A stretch of DNA of 64,000 bases from Streptomyces catenulae (GCF_000718015.1 NZ_JODY01000023.1:31250-95249), one strand, 5' to 3'; shown: positions 1 through 9,783, counted from the stretch's first letter. The notes: generated by a model not told the origin, from the letters alone. Numbers and translations: made by a program.

Positions 1-246
1 TCCCTGGCCCGCAGCCGGGAACGGCTGGACGACTACACCCTCGAACTCCAGCGCCACGGCATGGAATCCGTGGAGCGCGAGGTCCGTTGGCTGAACGGAC
101 TCATCGAGAGCGAGCGCACCGGGCGCGATCGGCATACGCCCGGGACCGCTGAGCGGGACAAGCAGGATCGGTCAGGAGAGACGGACGGCCTGCCCCGGCA
201 CCGGGACGGTTCCCGGCCGGATCCGTCCGATGACACCACCACATGA
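1..246 (+). CDS. PadR-family transcriptional regulator, C-terminal fragment
   Basis: The reading frame is open from the first base and stops at 244-246, so only the C-terminal end (about 81 residues) is in the window. The visible part has a helical stretch ([20 protein letters not shown], then [10 protein letters not shown]) like the C-terminal dimerisation helix of PadR/Vir-type regulators, followed by a charged, disordered tail. Its stop is 46 bases before the inositol-phosphate synthase start, so the two genes are probably co-transcribed. A PadR gene is commonly found in this position in Streptomyces. The DNA-binding domain lies outside the window, so the family call rests on the helix pattern and context. 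Confidence 0.6.
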   Translation, partial: SLARSRERLDDYTLELQRHGMESVEREVRWLNGLIESERTGRDRHTPGTAERDKQDRSGETDGLPRHRDGSRPDPSDDTTT

Positions 247-292
247 GGTCCTGTCCGGCAGGACCTCAGCGAGAACACAGGGAGCAACCGGA

Positions 293-1375
293 ATGGGTTC
301 GGTTCGCGTAGCCATCGTCGGCGTGGGCAACTGCGCCGCCTCGCTGGTACAGGGCGTCGAGTTCTACAAGGACGCCGATCCGGAGAGCCGTGTGCCCGGC
401 CTCATGCATGTGCAGTTCGGCGACTACCACGTCCGGGACATCGAGTTCGTGGCCGCCTTCGACGTCGACGCCAAGAAGGTCGGCCTGGATCTCGCGGACG
501 CCATCGGCGCCAGCGAGAACAACACCATCAAGATCTGCGACGTGCCGAACGCCGGTGTGACGGTCCAGCGCGGCCACACCCTCGACGGCCTGGGCAAGTA
601 CTACCGCATGACGATCGAGGAGTCGGAGCAGGCTCCGGTCGACATCGTCCAGGTCCTCAAGGACAAGCAGGTCGACGTCCTGGTCTGCTACCTCCCTGTC
701 GGCTCCGAGGAGGCGGCGAAGTACTACGCGCAGTGCGCCATCGACGCCAAGGTCGCCTTCGTCAACGCCCTCCCGGTCTTCATCGCCGGTACCAAGGAGT
801 GGGCGGACAAGTTCACCGAGGCCGGTGTCCCGATCGTCGGTGACGACATCAAGTCGCAGGTCGGCGCCACCATCACGCACCGCGTCATGGCCAAGCTCTT
901 CGAGGACCGGGGCGTCATCCTGGACCGCACGATGCAGCTGAACGTCGGCGGCAACATGGACTTCAAGAACATGCTGGAGCGGGAGCGGCTGGAGTCCAAG
1001 AAGATCTCCAAGACGCAGGCCGTCACCTCGCAGATCAGGGACCGTGAGCTGGGCGAGGACAACGTCCACATCGGCCCCTCGGACTTCGTGGCCTGGCTCG
1101 ACGACCGCAAGTGGGCGTATGTCCGCCTCGAGGGCCGGGCGTTCGGCGACGTCCCGCTGAACCTCGAGTACAAGCTGGAGGTCTGGGACTCCCCGAACTC
1201 CGCGGGCGTCATCATCGACGCGCTCCGCGCCGCGAAGATCGCCAAGGACCGCGGCATCGGCGGCCCGGTCCTCTCCGCCTCCTCGTACTTCATGAAGTCG
1301 CCGCCCGTGCAGTACTTCGACGACGAGGCGCGCGCCAACGTCGAGAAGTTCATCAAGGGCGAGGTCGAGCGCTGA
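293..1375 (+). CDS. ino1: Inositol-3-phosphate synthase
   Basis: This 360-residue cytosolic enzyme converts glucose 6-phosphate to 1L-myo-inositol 1-phosphate using NAD+. That is the first step toward mycothiol and phosphatidylinositol in actinobacteria. The N-terminal Rossmann motif [16 protein letters not shown] starts at about residue 5. The family blocks [27 protein letters not shown] and [13 protein letters not shown] follow in order. I chose ATG 293 because GGAGCAACC precedes it closely and the protein then begins at the Rossmann strand with the usual length of 360. An in-frame extension upstream to 230 would overlap the regulator gene and adds non-conserved sequence. A strong hairpin follows the stop. 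Confidence 0.95.
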   Translation: MGSVRVAIVGVGNCAASLVQGVEFYKDADPESRVPGLMHVQFGDYHVRDIEFVAAFDVDAKKVGLDLADAIGASENNTIKICDVPNAGVTVQRGHTLDGLGKYYRMTIEESEQAPVDIVQVLKDKQVDVLVCYLPVGSEEAAKYYAQCAIDAKVAFVNALPVFIAGTKEWADKFTEAGVPIVGDDIKSQVGATITHRVMAKLFEDRGVILDRTMQLNVGGNMDFKNMLERERLESKKISKTQAVTSQIRDRELGEDNVHIGPSDFVAWLDDRKWAYVRLEGRAFGDVPLNLEYKLEVWDSPNSAGVIIDALRAAKIAKDRGIGGPVLSASSYFMKSPPVQYFDDEARANVEKFIKGEVER

Positions 1376-1396
1376 CGCTCCCCTCATCGCCACGCT

Positions 1397-1433
1397 CCGC
1401 GGGCCTCCGGGTATCTCTCCCGGGGGCCCGCGG
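1397..1433 (+). terminator. Hairpin terminator after ino1
   Basis: A perfect 9-bp stem (CCGCGGGCC at 1397-1405 with its complement at 1425-1433) lies 21 bases after the ino1 stop. There is no clear T-run, which is usual for Streptomyces terminators. Confidence 0.65.
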
Positions 1434-1453
1434 GCTGTGTGAGGCTGTGCCTC

Positions 1454-2713
1454 ATGCATGTTGTGCGCGACCTCCGCGTATTACTCCGGCTACGTGACTT
1501 CCGTTCGCTCCTTGCCGCACGGCTGCTGTCCCAGGCCGCCGACGGGGTGTTCCAGGTCGCGCTCGCCACCTACGTGGTCTTCTCGCCGGAGAAGCAGACC
1601 TCACCGGCGGCCATCGCCTCCGCCATGGCGATCCTGCTGCTGCCGTACTCGCTCCTCGGCCCGTTCACCGGCGTGCTGCTCGACCGCTGGCGGCGCCGTC
1701 AGGTCCTGCTCCACGGCAATCTGCTGCGCACCCTGCTGGCCATGGCGACGGCGGCGCTGATCGTGTCGGACGTCCCCGACTGGCTCTTCTACGCCTCGGC
1801 CCTCTCGGTGACCGCGGTGAACCGGTTCGTCCTGGCCGGGCTCTCGGCCGCGCTGCCCCGGGTGGTCGACGGTGGGGCACAGCTGGTCATGGCCAACTCC
1901 CTTGCCCCGACGGCCGGTACGCTCGCCGCGACGGCGGGCGGCGGGCTCGCCTTCGCAGTCCGGCTGGCCGGACCGCACGTGGACGTGTTCGTCATACTGC
2001 TGGCCGCGGCCCTCTACTTCTGTTCGGCACTCACCGCGCTGCGGATGACACCACAGCTGCTCGGCCCCGATCTCACCGCCCGCCCACCGCATCTGCGGCA
2101 AGCCCTGCTGAGCACCGTGCGGGGCCTCGCGGAGGGGCTGCGCCATCTCGCCGAACGGCGCACCCCGGCCCGGGCGCTGGCCGCGATGACCCTCATCCGC
2201 TTCTGCTACGGAGCGCTGACGGTCATGGTCCTGATGCTGTGCCGGTACGCGTGGGCCGCGACCGAGTCCGAGGGCCTGGCCCTGCTCGGGGTCACCGTGC
2301 TGGTGTCGGGCGCGGGCTTCTTCATGGCCGCCGTCGTCACGCCGTGGGCGGTGGCACGCTTCGGCGCGTTCGGCTGGATCGCCTGCTGTGCCGCCATGGG
2401 CGCGGTGCTGGGGCCGACGCTCGGTCTGTTCTTCACGCCGGGGCCGATGCTGGTCGCCGCCTTCGTGCTCGGGGTCGGCACCCAAGGAACCAAGATCTCC
2501 ACGGACACGGTCGTCCAGGCCACCGTCGACGACGCGTTCCGCGGCCGGATCTTCGCCGTCTACGACGTGCTGTTCAACATCGCCTTCGTCGGTGCCGCCG
2601 CGGTCGCCGCCCTCGTGCTGCCGCCGGACGGCAGGTCCGGCGTGCTGCTGCTCATGGTGACCGTGATCTACACATGCGTCGCCGTGACGGTGGTGCGCCT
2701 GAGGCGCGGGTAG
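1454..2713 (+). CDS. Major facilitator superfamily transporter
   Basis: This polytopic membrane protein has about 12 predicted hydrophobic segments across 419 residues. It carries the MFS loop signature between segments 2 and 3 (GVLLDRWRRRQVLL), where the DRWRRR motif is diagnostic. The substrate cannot be read from sequence. I prefer ATG 1454, which has GAGG nine bases upstream; an in-frame GTG at 1439 would add five residues but overlaps that ribosome-binding site. The gene stands alone between the ino1 terminator and the LppU-like gene. Segment-rich stretches such as LLPYSLLGPFTGVLL near the N-terminus and VLLLMVTVIYTCVAVTVV at the C-terminus support a full-length, intact carrier. Confidence 0.85.
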   Translation: MHVVRDLRVLLRLRDFRSLLAARLLSQAADGVFQVALATYVVFSPEKQTSPAAIASAMAILLLPYSLLGPFTGVLLDRWRRRQVLLHGNLLRTLLAMATAALIVSDVPDWLFYASALSVTAVNRFVLAGLSAALPRVVDGGAQLVMANSLAPTAGTLAATAGGGLAFAVRLAGPHVDVFVILLAAALYFCSALTALRMTPQLLGPDLTARPPHLRQALLSTVRGLAEGLRHLAERRTPARALAAMTLIRFCYGALTVMVLMLCRYAWAATESEGLALLGVTVLVSGAGFFMAAVVTPWAVARFGAFGWIACCAAMGAVLGPTLGLFFTPGPMLVAAFVLGVGTQGTKISTDTVVQATVDDAFRGRIFAVYDVLFNIAFVGAAAVAALVLPPDGRSGVLLLMVTVIYTCVAVTVVRLRRG

Positions 2714-2823
2714 GCACCGCTCCCCCGCAGGGTGGCGGCCGGACACCGCAGCCGGGCGCGCGGACCGGATACCTTACGGACGTCCTTCACCAGCCTGTAC
2801 ACATCAAAATTCGGGGGAGTTCC

Positions 2824-3417
2824 ATGACCATGCCGCCTCAGGGCCCGAACCCGTACGGCCAGGCGCCGTACGGACAGCATCCCTATCCCCAGGCGCCGTA
2901 CGGCCAGGCCCCCTACCCCCAGGCACCGCAACCGCCCCAGGCTCCCTACGGTCAGCCGCAGCCCGGGTACGCCCACCCGCAGCAGCCACCGGCTCCGTAC
3001 GGCTATCAGCAGCCGCAGCCGGGGTACCCCGCGCCGCCGCAGCAGCCCTCTGCGCAGGGCGGTGGTCCCGTGCCGCCGCCGCAGCCCGCCAGGAAAAGGT
3101 CCCCCAAGACGATCCTGAAGGGCATCGGCGTCGTCATCGCGCTGATCGCCTTCGCCTTCTTCTGGATCACCAGCCTGGACGACGCGGACAGCGCCGAGGC
3201 CGGTGACTGCGTCAAGAAGTCCGAGAGCTCGCTCGACGACGGCCTCAAGGTCGTGGACTGCGGCACCCCGGAGGCCCAGTACAAGGTGACCGAAGTGCAC
3301 AACGACACCTCCGACCCCTCCGTCTGCCCTGCGGGGCAGTCGGCGTACTCCAAGTCCGTGGAGCGTCGTAAGCGCGCCGACACCCACATGGTGCTCTGTC
3401 TGACCCCGACGAAGTAG
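2824..3417 (+). CDS. LppU-like membrane-anchored protein with Pro/Tyr/Gln-rich N-terminus
   Basis: The 197-residue protein has three parts. Residues 1-95 are low complexity, with repeats of the type PYGQAPY and QQPQPGY. One transmembrane helix follows (about 101-120, TILKGIGVVIALIAFAFFWI). The C-terminal exported domain of about 75 residues has four cysteines (GDCVKK, VVDCGT, SVCPAG, MVLCLT), probably forming two disulfides. This layout matches the LppU/SCO3897 family; the function is unknown. ATG 2824 is preceded by GGGGAG. The gene is followed within 30 bases by a long palindrome that contains a parS site and may also end transcription. Confidence 0.75.
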   Translation: MTMPPQGPNPYGQAPYGQHPYPQAPYGQAPYPQAPQPPQAPYGQPQPGYAHPQQPPAPYGYQQPQPGYPAPPQQPSAQGGGPVPPPQPARKRSPKTILKGIGVVIALIAFAFFWITSLDDADSAEAGDCVKKSESSLDDGLKVVDCGTPEAQYKVTEVHNDTSDPSVCPAGQSAYSKSVERRKRADTHMVLCLTPTK

Positions 3418-3443
3418 AGCGAACCGGGCCCGGCGGACACGCC

Positions 3444-3477
3444 GTGGGGCGGTGTTTCACGTGAAACACCGCCCCAC
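3444..3477. other. parS: parS site inside a 34-bp perfect palindrome
   Basis: The core GTTTCACGTGAAAC is at 3454-3467, the consensus ParB-binding centromere. Here it is the middle of a perfect 34-bp inverted repeat with no loop (left arm 3444-3460, right arm 3461-3477). The site lies just after the LppU-like gene and could act both as a centromere and as a transcription stop. Confidence 0.9.
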
Positions 3478-3491
3478 ACCTCATCCACCAC

Positions 3492-3505
3492 GTTTCACGT
3501 GAAAC
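3492..3505. other. parS: parS site
   Basis: A perfect 14-bp palindrome GTTTCACGTGAAAC lies in the intergenic region between the LppU-like gene and cca. It is the second of three sites with centre spacings of 38 and 51 bp. Confidence 0.93.
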
Positions 3506-3542
3506 ATGACGGCCCGCCGGTTGCCCGGCCCACCGACCGTCT

Positions 3543-3556
3543 GTTTCACGTGAAAC
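3543..3556. other. parS: parS site
   Basis: A perfect GTTTCACGTGAAAC palindrome lies one base beyond the cca stop codon (3558-3560 on the minus strand). It is the third of the left-most triplet. Confidence 0.93.
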
Positions 3557-3557
3557 A

Positions 3558-5033
3558 TCAGCCCTGCGTGGCCCACCACTCCTTGAGCGCGGCGATCGCG
3601 TCCTCGCGCTCCATCGGGCCGTGCTCCAGCCGGATCTCCAGCATCTGCTTGTACGCCTTGCCGACGGCCGGGCCCGGGGCGATGTCCAGGATCTGCATGA
3701 TCTCGTTGCCGTCCAGGTCGGGCCGGATCGCCTCCAGCTCCTCCTGCTCCTGGAGGCGCGCGATGCGCTCCTCCAGACCGTCGTACGCCCGCGACAGGGC
3801 ATTCGCCTTGCGCTTGTTCCGCGTCGTGCAGTCCGAGCGGGTGAGCTTGTGCAGCCGGGTCAGCTGCGGGCCCGCGTCACGGACGTAGCGGCGGACCGCG
3901 GAGTCCGTCCACTCGCCGGTTCCGTAGCCGTGGAAGCGCAGATGCAGCTCCACCAGCCGCGAGACGTCCTTCACCAGGTCGTTCGAGTACTTCAGCGCGG
4001 TCATGCGCTTCTTGGTCATCTTGGCGCCGACCACCTCGTGGTGGTGGAACGAGACCCGGCCGTCGTTCTCGAACCGGCGGGTCCTCGGCTTCCCGATGTC
4101 GTGCAGCAGTGCCGCCAGCCGCAGGACCAGGTCCGGCCCGTCCTCCTCCAGGTCGATCGCCTGCTCCAGGACCGTGAGCGTGTGCTCGTAGACGTCCTTG
4201 TGGCGGTGATGCTCGTCACGCTCCAGCCGGAGCGCGGGCAGCTCGGGCAGCACCCGCTCGGCGATCCCCGAGTCGACCAGCAGCCTGAGGCCCTTGCGCG
4301 GGTGGGGCGCCAGGATCAGCTTGTTCAGCTCGTCCCGGACGCGCTCCGCGGACACGATCTCGATCCGCCCCGCCATCGCCTTCATCGCCGCCACGACGTC
4401 GGGGGCGACCTCGAAGTCCAGCTGAGCGGCGAACCGGGCCGCGCGCATCATCCGCAGCGGGTCGTCCGAGAAGGAGTCCTGCGGGGTGCCGGGCGTCCGC
4501 AGGACCCGGGCCGCCAGGTCCTCCAGACCGCCGTGCGGGTCGATGAACTCCTTCTGCGGGAGGAAGACGGCCATGGCGTTCACCGTGAAGTCCCGGCGGA
4601 CCAGGTCTTCCTCGATGGAGTCGCCGTAGGACACCTCCGGCTTGCGCGAGGTGCGGTCGTACGCCTCCGAGCGGTACGTCGTGACCTCGATGTCGAAGGA
4701 GCTCTTCTTGCAGCCGACCGTGCCGAACGCGATGCCGACCTCCCACACCGCGTCGGCCCACGGGCGGACGATCTTCAGAACGTCCTCGGGGCGCGCGTCC
4801 GTGGTGAAGTCCAGGTCGTTGCCGAGCCGGCCCAGGAGCGCGTCCCGCACCGAACCGCCGACCAGGGCAAGCGTGAACCCGGCCTCCTGGAATCGGCGGG
4901 CCAGGTCGTCCGCCACGGGGGAGACCCGCAGCAGCTCGCTCACGGCACGGCGCTGCACCTGGCTCAGCGCGTTCGTCGACTGCGCAGACCGCTCGGACTG
5001 CGGGGCGGGGATGTCATTGTTGGCGTTCGGCAC
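3558..5033 (-). CDS. cca: CCA tRNA nucleotidyltransferase
   Basis: This 491-residue enzyme adds or repairs the CCA end of tRNA. The N-terminal polymerase-beta-type head has LVGGSVRDALLGR and the metal-binding DLDFTTDA. The second-strand motif RRDFTVNAMA and the RRxR-type block RMMRAARFAAQLDFE follow. An HD domain (LLHDIGKPRT, with HHHEVVGA downstream) is seen in the middle, as in the HD-containing actinobacterial form. I chose GTG 5033 because orthologues begin close to this point with P-N-A-N; the in-frame sequence upstream to 5129 is Arg/Pro-rich and unlikely to be coding. It is divergent from the DUF6049 gene, and its stop lies beside a parS site. Confidence 0.9.
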   Translation of the reverse strand: MPNANNDIPAPQSERSAQSTNALSQVQRRAVSELLRVSPVADDLARRFQEAGFTLALVGGSVRDALLGRLGNDLDFTTDARPEDVLKIVRPWADAVWEVGIAFGTVGCKKSSFDIEVTTYRSEAYDRTSRKPEVSYGDSIEEDLVRRDFTVNAMAVFLPQKEFIDPHGGLEDLAARVLRTPGTPQDSFSDDPLRMMRAARFAAQLDFEVAPDVVAAMKAMAGRIEIVSAERVRDELNKLILAPHPRKGLRLLVDSGIAERVLPELPALRLERDEHHRHKDVYEHTLTVLEQAIDLEEDGPDLVLRLAALLHDIGKPRTRRFENDGRVSFHHHEVVGAKMTKKRMTALKYSNDLVKDVSRLVELHLRFHGYGTGEWTDSAVRRYVRDAGPQLTRLHKLTRSDCTTRNKRKANALSRAYDGLEERIARLQEQEELEAIRPDLDGNEIMQILDIAPGPAVGKAYKQMLEIRLEHGPMEREDAIAALKEWWATQG

Positions 5034-5213
5034 AACTGAAAAGGGTACGTGCCCGTGCCACGCCCGGCGTCCCGCCGTCGGGGGCGACGCCGTGACCGGC
5101 CCGGCCCGTGATCTTGTGGCGCACACCATGGCACGACGCCACTGCGCACCTCGTTACCATGCGTGGACGCACATTCCAACGACCACTGACGACGACGAGG
5201 GACGGGCGAGCGC

Positions 5214-7559
5214 GTGGCCGATGCGGCAAGGTTCCGGTGGACTGAACGGCCGCGCGGGCGCCGGCTACGACGCGGCGCCGCGCTGTTCACCGGGGTGCCC
5301 CTGCTCATGGGCCTGGTGCAGCTCCCGCTGGCCCCGGCCGCGCACGCCGCCACCGGGCCGCGCACCGTCGACGTCAGCATCGACTCGCTGACCCCGCAGG
5401 CGCCCGGCAAGGGCGACACCGTCACCGTCTCCGGCACCGTGACCAACGAGAGCCGGACCACGGTCACCGACGCCCATGTCGCCGTCCGGCGCGGCCCGGC
5501 GCTCAACGGACGCAGCGCGCTCGACGCCGCCGCCCGGCGCACCGGCTTCTCCCCGGCCGAGGACGGGCCGGAGGTCAAGGGGCACACCGCCGACATCGAC
5601 CCGCTGCGGCCCGGCATCAGCCGCTCCTTCTCGCTCCGCGTCCCGGTCAAGGACCTCGACCTCGGCGACGGCGGCGTCTACCAGCTCGGCGTCTCCCTCT
5701 CCGGCCGCCCGCAGGGCCAGTACGAGCAGGTGCTCGGCATGGAGCGGACCTTCCTGCCCTGGCAGGAAGGCGACTCGGGGAAGAAGACGCAGCTCACCTA
5801 CATGTGGCCGCTGATCTCCTCCACCCATCTCACGGCCCAGACCGACGCCGACGCGCAGCAGACACCGGTCTTCCGTGACGACGATCTCGCCTCGGAGATC
5901 AAGCCCGGTGGCCGACTGCAGCAGATGGTCGCGCTCGGCAAGGACCTCCCGGTGACGTTCGTCATCGACCCGGACCTCCTCGCGACGGTCGAGGCGATGA
6001 CGAAGCCGTACAAGGTGCACGGCCCCGACGGCCCCGCGGGCAAGAACCAGGCCGTCGCCAAGCAGTGGCTGAACGACCTCACGGAGGCGGTGAAGACCCA
6101 CGAGGTCGTCGCGCTCCCGTTCGCCGATCCGGACCTCGCCTCCCTCGCCCACCAGGGCAAGAACGTGCCCAGCGCGCTCGGCCACCTCGGCCCGGCCACG
6201 GAGCTGGCGTCCACGACCGTCGACACGATCCTGGATGTGAAGCCGCGCACGGACTTCGCCTGGCCCGTCAACGGCGCGATCGACTCCTCGATCGTGGACG
6301 TCGCCACCTCCGCCGGTGCCCACAACGTCATCACCCGCAGCGACAGCCTGCGCGAGTCCGACCAGCTGACCTACACGCCCACCGCGGCCCGGCCGATCGG
6401 CGGCGGCAACACCGCCGTGGTCGCGGACGCGGGGCTGTCCACCGCCTTCGAGGGTGATCTGACCCAGAGCGGCCGGGCCACCCGCGCGGTCCAGTCGTTC
6501 CTCGCCCAGACCCGGCTGATCGGCCTGCAGGACCCCGGACGGCAGCGCAGCATCGTCGTCGCGCCGCAGCGGATGCCGTCCACCAGCCAGGCGCAGGCCA
6601 TGGCCGCGGCGCTGCGGACGCTGGAGGCCACCGACTGGACGCAGCCGCTGGACCTCAGCGACGCCGCCAACGCCGAGCCCGACGGAGCGGCCGCCCGGCA
6701 CGTCCCGAGCCGCGCCGCGTACCCGTCGTCGCTGCGCCGCCAGGAGATGCCCACCGAGGCGTTCCGCCAGATCCAGGAGACCCAGGCGGCGCTGGACGAG
6801 TTCCGGGTGAATCTGGACCGTCCCGAGCGCGTCGTGACGCCGTTCGGCAACGCGATCATGCGGGGCATGTCGACGCAGTGGCGCGGCAACCGCGCCGGAG
6901 CGGCCGCGTTCCGCGGCTCGGTGCGGGACTACCTCACCGAGCTGACGCGGAAGGTCCACCTGATCCAGAAGTCGAACGCCACGCTCTCCGGGCGCAGCGC
7001 GACGATCCCGGTGACGGTGCAGAACAACCTCCTCCAGGGTGTCGAGGGCATGACGCTGAAGCTGACGTCCTCGCAGCCGAACCGGCTGAGCGCGGGCGAG
7101 CCGCAGCGCATCAAGGTGGACGGCGGGCACAGCCAGTCCTTCAAGTTCGACACCACGGCGAACGCCAACGGTCCGGTCCGGGTGAACGCCCAGCTCTACA
7201 CCGCGGACGGAAAGCCGTACGGTCAGCCGATGACGTTCGTCGTGAACGTCACGGAGATCACCGCGACGGTCATGCTCGTCATCGCGGGCGGTGTGCTGCT
7301 GCTGGTCCTGGCCGGTGTGCGGATCTACCTCCAGCGCAAGCGGGCGGCCGCCCGGAAGACGGGCGAGGGCCCGCAGGGCGGAGCGGGTCCGGACGACACC
7401 GACGGGCCCGGGGGTCCGGCCGGTCCGGACGGCCGCAACGGCACGGACGCGACCGACGACACGAGCGGCGAGGACGCCGGGCAGCCGAGTGACCCCACGC
7501 CGGACACCGGTTCGGGAAACTCCGGTCCGTCCGGCTCGGGTGAGAAAGTGGACCGTTGA
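5214..7559 (+). CDS. Large secreted DUF6049-family membrane-anchored protein
   Basis: The 781-residue protein has a signal sequence (about residues 18-45, basic start then a hydrophobic run ending PAAHAA) and an Ig-like N-terminal module (VDVSIDSLTPQAPGKGDTVT). A long extracellular region follows, with a second beta-rich module at about 600-680. One transmembrane helix (about 682-703, VMLVIAGGVLLLVLAGV) precedes a basic patch and a Gly/Pro/Asp-rich cytoplasmic tail. The topology is therefore outside-in with a C-terminal anchor. GTG 5214 has GACGAGGGA upstream. The gene is first in an operon with murJ (46 bases apart) and the pseudokinase, which suggests a cell-wall role; its biochemical activity is unknown. 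Confidence 0.8.
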   Translation: MADAARFRWTERPRGRRLRRGAALFTGVPLLMGLVQLPLAPAAHAATGPRTVDVSIDSLTPQAPGKGDTVTVSGTVTNESRTTVTDAHVAVRRGPALNGRSALDAAARRTGFSPAEDGPEVKGHTADIDPLRPGISRSFSLRVPVKDLDLGDGGVYQLGVSLSGRPQGQYEQVLGMERTFLPWQEGDSGKKTQLTYMWPLISSTHLTAQTDADAQQTPVFRDDDLASEIKPGGRLQQMVALGKDLPVTFVIDPDLLATVEAMTKPYKVHGPDGPAGKNQAVAKQWLNDLTEAVKTHEVVALPFADPDLASLAHQGKNVPSALGHLGPATELASTTVDTILDVKPRTDFAWPVNGAIDSSIVDVATSAGAHNVITRSDSLRESDQLTYTPTAARPIGGGNTAVVADAGLSTAFEGDLTQSGRATRAVQSFLAQTRLIGLQDPGRQRSIVVAPQRMPSTSQAQAMAAALRTLEATDWTQPLDLSDAANAEPDGAAARHVPSRAAYPSSLRRQEMPTEAFRQIQETQAALDEFRVNLDRPERVVTPFGNAIMRGMSTQWRGNRAGAAAFRGSVRDYLTELTRKVHLIQKSNATLSGRSATIPVTVQNNLLQGVEGMTLKLTSSQPNRLSAGEPQRIKVDGGHSQSFKFDTTANANGPVRVNAQLYTADGKPYGQPMTFVVNVTEITATVMLVIAGGVLLLVLAGVRIYLQRKRAAARKTGEGPQGGAGPDDTDGPGGPAGPDGRNGTDATDDTSGEDAGQPSDPTPDTGSGNSGPSGSGEKVDR

Positions 7560-7605
7560 TATTTGGCGGGGCCGGAGGGCCGGCGACGGATGAGGTGGGG
7601 CAGCG

Positions 7606-9783
7606 ATGAACGCGCCGTTTGACGGTGACCGCGGCCGGGGCGCCGAGGGCGACCCTGCGGGGCCGGTCCCACCGGCCCCGCAGGAGCCGTACGGCCTGAA
7701 CGGCCGGAGCCCCTACGCGCAGGACGGCCCCCGCTACGAGGCGCCCCAGGGGCATGCCCCGGGGTACCCGGGCGGCGCGGTGCAGCCGCCGTCGGGCGCA
7801 CCTGCCGAACCGTTCCCGCCGCAGCCCGCGGCCCCGTACGCCCCCGAGCAGCAGGGCTGGGGCGCTCCCGCGCCGACCGGTCCCGCGGGCCCGCCCGCCC
7901 CGGCGCCGTACGCCGACGCGGCGGAGACGGTGCAGTTCCCGGGGGTGGGCGACGGGTTCGGGCAGGAGGCGGAGCAGCAGCCGGAGTCCGACGCGTTCGC
8001 GCATCTCTTCCGTGATCAGCAGCCGTACGAGCCCCGCCGTCCGGTGGCGGCGGAGCCCGGCCCGGCGGCGCTGGTGCCCGAGACGGCGCCCGCCCCGGAG
8101 CCCCCGGCGCCCGAGCCGGAGCCGGTCGCGGCCGCCGGGAAGCAGCCCGGGGGCCGCGCCTCCGGTCTGCTCAAGTCCAGCGCCGTGATGGCCGCCGGAA
8201 CGATGGTCTCCCGCCTCACCGGCTTCGTCCGCTCCGCGCTGATCGTCGCCGCGCTCGGTGGCGCGGTGCTGGGTGACTCCTGGCAGGTGGCGTACCAGCT
8301 GCCGACGATGATCTTCATCCTGACCATCGGCGGCGGTCTGAACTCCGTCTTCGTCCCGCAGCTGGTGCGCGCGATGAAGGAGGACGACGACGGCGGCGAG
8401 GCGTACGCCAACCGGCTGCTGACGCTGGTCATCGTCATCCTGGGCGCGCTCACGGTCCTGGCGGTCGTCGCGGCGCCGTTGCTCGTGAAACTTGTCTCGT
8501 TCGACATCTCACGCGATCCGGCGGCCAACGAGGTCGCCGTCGCGTTCACCCGCTACTGCGTGCCCACGATCTTCTTCATGGGGCTGCACGTCGTGATGGG
8601 GCAGATCCTCAACGCGCGCGGCCGGTTCGGCGCGATGATGTGGACCCCCGTCCTCAACAACATCGTCATGATCGCCACGTTCGGGCTCTTCATCTGGGTC
8701 TACGGCACCGCCAAGACCTCCGGCATCGGCGTCACCACCATCCCCGACGAGGGCATCCGCCTGCTGGGCATCGGCACCCTGCTCGGTCTCGTGGTGCAGG
8801 CGCTGGCGATGATCCCGTACCTGCGGGACGCGGACTTCACGTTCCGGCTGCGGTTCGACTGGCGCGGGCACGGGCTCGGCAAGGCCGCCAAGCTCGCGAA
8901 GTGGACGGTCCTGTTCGTCCTCGCCAACCAGGCGGGCGTCCTGGTCGTCACCCAGCTCTCCACCTGGGCCGGGAACACCGCGGACGGCCAGGGCCACCCC
9001 GGCACCGGCTTCATCTCGTACGCCAGCGCCCAGCTGATCTGGAACATGCCGCAGGCGATCATCACGGTTTCCGTGATGGCGGCGCTGCTGCCGCGGCTGG
9101 CCCGGTCGGCGGCCGACGGCGACACCGGCGCGGTCCGGGACGACATGTCCCAGGGCCTGCGGACCTCGGCCGTCGCCATCGTCCCGATCTCGTTCGGCTT
9201 CCTGGCCCTCGGCGTCCCGCTGTGCACCCTGGTCTACGGCTCGTCCGGCGCGGGCGTCCCGATGGGCTACATGCTGATGGCCTTCGGTATCGGCCTCATC
9301 CCGTTCTCGGTGCAGTACGTGATCCTGCGGGCCTTCTACGCCTACGAGGACACCCGGACGCCCTTCTACAACACCGTGATCGTCGCGGCGGTCAACGCCG
9401 CCGCCTCGGCCGCCTGCTTCCTGATCCTGCCCGCCCGCTGGGCGGTGATCGGCATGGCCGCCGCGTACGGCATCGCCTACATGATCGGCGTCGTGGTCGC
9501 CTGGCGTCGGCTGAGCCGCCGGATGAACGGTGACCTGGACAGCGCCCGTATCGTGCGCACGTACGCCCGTCTGGCGGGCGCAAGCATTCCCGCAACCGTC
9601 ATCGCCGGTGCGGCGGTGTACGGCATCATGCAGGGACTGGGCAGTGGATTCCTCGGGTCGCTGGCCGCGCTGATCGTGGGTGCGGTCGCCCTCCTGGGGG
9701 TCTTCTACGTGGCCGCGCGGAAGATGCGCATCGAAGAGATGACGGCGCTGGTCGGCATGGTCCGGGCCAAGCTGGGGCGCTGA
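7606..9783 (+). CDS. murJ: Lipid II flippase MurJ with long disordered N-terminus
   Basis: This integral membrane protein of the MOP superfamily (MviN/MurJ) moves lipid-linked peptidoglycan precursor across the membrane. Residues 1-185 are Pro/Ala/Gly-rich and predicted cytoplasmic. The conserved core starts at about 188 with SSAVMAAGTMVSRLTGFVRS, followed by about 14 hydrophobic segments. The family signature SVFVPQLVRAM and the segment LRAFYAYEDTRTPFYNT are both seen. The start ATG 7606 has GGTGGGGCAG upstream. In mycobacteria a pseudokinase is fused to the C-terminus of MurJ; here it is a separate gene immediately downstream. Confidence 0.93.
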   Translation: MNAPFDGDRGRGAEGDPAGPVPPAPQEPYGLNGRSPYAQDGPRYEAPQGHAPGYPGGAVQPPSGAPAEPFPPQPAAPYAPEQQGWGAPAPTGPAGPPAPAPYADAAETVQFPGVGDGFGQEAEQQPESDAFAHLFRDQQPYEPRRPVAAEPGPAALVPETAPAPEPPAPEPEPVAAAGKQPGGRASGLLKSSAVMAAGTMVSRLTGFVRSALIVAALGGAVLGDSWQVAYQLPTMIFILTIGGGLNSVFVPQLVRAMKEDDDGGEAYANRLLTLVIVILGALTVLAVVAAPLLVKLVSFDISRDPAANEVAVAFTRYCVPTIFFMGLHVVMGQILNARGRFGAMMWTPVLNNIVMIATFGLFIWVYGTAKTSGIGVTTIPDEGIRLLGIGTLLGLVVQALAMIPYLRDADFTFRLRFDWRGHGLGKAAKLAKWTVLFVLANQAGVLVVTQLSTWAGNTADGQGHPGTGFISYASAQLIWNMPQAIITVSVMAALLPRLARSAADGDTGAVRDDMSQGLRTSAVAIVPISFGFLALGVPLCTLVYGSSGAGVPMGYMLMAFGIGLIPFSVQYVILRAFYAYEDTRTPFYNTVIVAAVNAAASAACFLILPARWAVIGMAAAYGIAYMIGVVVAWRRLSRRMNGDLDSARIVRTYARLAGASIPATVIAGAAVYGIMQGLGSGFLGSLAALIVGAVALLGVFYVAARKMRIEEMTALVGMVRAKLGR

